From assembly GCF_002104515.1 (NCBI RefSeq), contig NZ_NBOE01000007.1:124001-188000 (forward strand): a stretch of DNA of 64,000 bases, given 5' to 3'. The notes under the pieces are model-generated. The model was not told the origin of the DNA, searched no databases, and was given only the letters and a program-made list of their open reading frames with translations. The position numbers and the translations under genes were made by a program. Shown in pieces: positions 63,920 through 64,000 of the stretch (positions within the stretch are counted from its first letter, which is position 1; every line of letters begins with the position of its first letter). This DNA comes from Colwellia polaris. Its GTDB lineage: Bacteria; Pseudomonadota; Gammaproteobacteria; Enterobacterales; Alteromonadaceae.

Positions 63920-64000
63920 AAAGCTCAACAGCATAAACTTTGGTTAGATTGTTTTTTAATTTAAAAAAACGCATTCAATTGATACTATAAAAATGACTAA

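Noticed and set aside
63994-64000. Possible start of another gene at the window end (ATGACTAA)
   Set aside because: It reads ATG-ACT-AA and is cut by the window; no evidence for a gene.

Overview
The window looks like chromosomal DNA of a marine, AT-rich gammaproteobacterium of the order Alteromonadales, most likely Colwelliaceae (Colwellia/Thalassotalea-like). This rests on base composition and gene repertoire (YbiT-type ABC-F, MSHA-type pilin, PEP-CTERM protein, bet cluster, speA-speB, integron cassettes) and is an inference, not a database match. No rRNA, tRNA, CRISPR array, phage or complete insertion sequence was seen.

Layout. 0-6.1 kb: the 5' part of a GH16 lipoprotein, a LytS/LytTR-type two-component pair, a TetR regulator with an acrylyl-CoA reductase, and a 2OG-Fe(II) oxygenase. 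6.5-17.6 kb: ybiT, a PEP-CTERM metzincin, cbpA, a pilin, a Crp/Fnr regulator, a stand-alone dnaK and a modular secreted endonuclease I. 18.2-24.2 kb: a choline-to-glycine-betaine cluster (betI-betB-betA, a short BCCT-like transporter and a TorF-like porin) with a BetI-type operator. 24.8-29.8 kb: class III aminotransferase, MYG1, PhyH-like oxygenase and lytic transglycosylase.

29.9-36.9 kb is an integron-type gene-cassette array without an integrase in the window (a CALIN-like cluster). It holds small promoterless genes (glycine-rich membrane protein, SUFU-like protein, zinc protease, LysE exporter, three small lipoproteins, a secreted protein) and two reversed toxin-antitoxin modules (YoeB/YefM and CcdB/CcdA). 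These are separated by attC-like imperfect palindromes sharing GTTGGCT...AGCCAAC arms. A smaller, decayed cassette-like cluster lies at 53.7-55.9 kb. 37-53 kb: ppc with a divergent LysR gene, HDOD protein, SpoU methylase, gamma-glutamyltranspeptidase, papain-like hydrolase, speB-speA, cyclophilin, MscS and an ornithine decarboxylase-type enzyme. 55.9-64 kb: DnaQ-like exonuclease with a cNMP/CBS/DUF294 protein, S4 protein, Kef-type transporter, and a LysR gene divergent from a DUF4437 protein.

Two non-coding mobile-like families stand out. M1 is a 231-bp unit with 18-bp terminal inverted repeats and 4-bp target duplications: three full copies of identical length, two internally deleted copies, and one reduced to a 30-bp joined pair of ends. 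M2 is a 177-178-bp unit with 18-bp inverted ends. It is found only in the two cassette clusters, always in one orientation, and is bounded by the attC crossover triplet GTT at both ends where both are present. M2 is the strongest candidate here for something undescribed.
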